Source: an uncultured OCS116 cluster bacterium (GTDB lineage Bacteria; Pseudomonadota; Alphaproteobacteria; Rhizobiales; TMED25). Taken from it: a stretch of DNA of 64,000 nucleotides. The notes under the pieces are model-generated. The model saw only the letters and a program-made list of their open reading frames with translations, searched no databases and was not told where the DNA came from. This document shows positions 62,987 to 64,000 of this stretch, in pieces. The stretch lies in contig CACPHU010000005.1 of NCBI GenBank assembly GCA_902633855.1, positions 1 through 64,000 of the forward strand. The letters are read 5' to 3'. Each line of letters opens with the position of its first letter. Position 1 is the stretch's first letter. A program made the translations under genes and the position numbers.

Positions 62987-64000
62987 ATGGACCTCTACAG
63001 AACCTATTTAAGAGAAATAGAAAATAGAAAATCCGAAGGATTGCAACCTAAACCTATTGATGATGGTAAGCTTTTAAAGGAACTTATTACCCACATCAAA
63101 AATCCTACAAGCAATGAAAGAGGCAATTGCATAGACTTTCTCATTTATAATACGTTACCAGGAACCACAAGCGCCGCCGCTGAAAAAGCGAAACTATTAA
63201 AAGAAATAATTACCGGTAAATTTAAATTGGAAGAAATATCTCCTGAATTTGCCTTTACATTACTCTCACATATGAAAGGTGGGCCATCGATAGAAGTATT
63301 GATTGATCTTGCCCTTGGAAAAGACTCAGAAATTGCTGGGCAAGCGGCAAAAATATTAATGGAACAAATTTTTTTATACGAGGCAGATATTGATCGTATC
63401 AGAGAAGGCTATACAAATGGGAATAATATTGCCAGAGAGATCCTGACCAGTTATTCAAAAGCAGAATTCTTCACAAACCTTCCAGAAATTGAGGAAGAGA
63501 TCGATGTAGTCACTTATGTAGCTGCTGAAGGAGATATTTCAACGGATCTACTCTCGCCGGGTAATCAAGCTCATTCAAGATCAGACAGAGAATTACATGG
63601 TAAATGTTTCATATCCGAGGATGCTCAAAGAAAAATTCTAGAATTGAAAGAAGCACATCCAAACAGACGTGTTATGCTGGTTGCTGAAAAAGGTACTATG
63701 GGAGTTGGGTCCTCTCGAATGTCTGGCGTTAACAATGTTGCACTTTGGACTGGAAAGAGTGCAAGTCCATATGTGCCATTTGTAAATATTGCGCCAATTG
63801 TTGCAGGATCTTATGGAGTTTCGCCAATATTCCAAACTACAATTGGTGTAACCGGCGGTATTGGAATTGATCTAAAAAACTGGGTTAAAGCTCTAGATGA
63901 AAATAAAGAACAAATTCTAAATAATGACGGAAGCCCTGTCTTGACACAAACCTATAATGTCGATACCGGTACTTTACTTAAAATAAATACAAAAACTAAA
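62987..64000 (+). CDS. acnB: Aconitate hydratase B, N-terminal part
   Basis: Open from ATG 62987 to the window end (338 codons), so missing from the track. The start MDLYRTYLREIENRKSEGLQ and the N-terminal HEAT-like domain (TLPGTTSAAAEKAKLLKEI; LLSHMKGGPSIEVLIDLAL) identify AcnB, which has this domain first. The swivel domain follows: SPGNQAHSRSDRELHGKCF and EKGTMGVGSSRMSGVNNVALW. It catalyses citrate-isocitrate interconversion in the TCA cycle; the iron-sulfur Cys lie further on. Confidence 0.95.
   Translation, partial: MDLYRTYLREIENRKSEGLQPKPIDDGKLLKELITHIKNPTSNERGNCIDFLIYNTLPGTTSAAAEKAKLLKEIITGKFKLEEISPEFAFTLLSHMKGGPSIEVLIDLALGKDSEIAGQAAKILMEQIFLYEADIDRIREGYTNGNNIAREILTSYSKAEFFTNLPEIEEEIDVVTYVAAEGDISTDLLSPGNQAHSRSDRELHGKCFISEDAQRKILELKEAHPNRRVMLVAEKGTMGVGSSRMSGVNNVALWTGKSASPYVPFVNIAPIVAGSYGVSPIFQTTIGVTGGIGIDLKNWVKALDENKEQILNNDGSPVLTQTYNVDTGTLLKINTKTK

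Overview
The window is gene-dense, AT-rich chromosomal DNA of an alphaproteobacterium, probably a free-living marine lineage with a compact genome. Four things point there. GcrA, a cell-cycle regulator confined to Alphaproteobacteria, is present. A block murA-hisD-maf-yacG-tRNA-Phe has the order usual for that class. A class I lysyl-tRNA synthetase and the long two-domain dCTP deaminase are both present. The sets rpmH-rnpA-yidC-engB-argB and cytochrome c/kdsB/pheA are also familiar there. Genus or order cannot be read from the sequence. I found no rRNA, CRISPR array, insertion sequence or prophage, and no gene-free stretch above about 300 bases.

Region 1 (1-10.3 kb): the 3' end of rpoN, then an accessory catabolic block ending at tRNA-Phe. 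It holds an ACMSD-like amidohydrolase, a carboxymuconolactone decarboxylase-like protein, three Gfo/Idh/MocA dehydrogenases, a TauD-type dioxygenase, a TerC membrane protein, an MmgE/PrpD protein, an enolase-superfamily enzyme and a 3-hydroxyisobutyrate dehydrogenase-like enzyme. Tight overlaps indicate two or three operons. The substrate is unknown; hydroxy or sugar acids, or ring-cleavage acids, are plausible.

Region 2 (10.3-17.2 kb): yacG, a small membrane protein, maf, hisD, murA and a tiny basic protein on the minus strand. tRNA-Thr, a flavodoxin-fold protein, an M17 aminopeptidase and a frameshifted SH3-NlpC/P60 hydrolase follow on the plus strand. Region 3 (17.2-23.5 kb): a complete yejABEF-type peptide ABC transporter and a membrane-anchored cytochrome c. 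Region 4 (23.6-31.3 kb): kdsB, pheA, the small SRP RNA, dnaX, ybaB, recR, rmuC, def, fmt and truA. Region 5 (31.3-35.7 kb): dapE, dapD, a PEP-mutase-family lyase, a second CMD protein and a P1/S58 peptidase.

Region 6 (35.8-45.3 kb): rpmH, rnpA, yidC, engB, argB, an MBL hydrolase, gcrA, an ABC-2 permease, argD, argF and argE, so much of arginine synthesis lies together. Region 7 (45.3-54.1 kb): trkH, an orphan small protein, metZ, dcd, class I lysS, pyrD, and a TIGR02186/TSUP membrane pair. Region 8 (54.2-60.1 kb): a THI5-like binding protein with a permease, YtoQ, a zinc alcohol dehydrogenase, a fourth Gfo/Idh protein, an SDR, a cupin and a NIPSNAP protein. Region 9 (60.1-64 kb): ccmABCD plus ccmG/dsbE, which would mature the cytochrome c of region 3, divergent from a partial acnB.

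The most unusual signals concern decoding. Two genes (argE and the NlpC/P60 gene) have no ATG, GTG or TTG at the position where the family homology begins, and instead show a ribosome-binding site before an isoleucine codon (ATA, ATT). The NlpC/P60 gene is also split in an A8 run. dnaX carries an A8 run at its domain III/IV boundary, where slippage either way stops translation within ten codons, as expected for making a short gamma form. I did not find a clearly new defence or mobile system.
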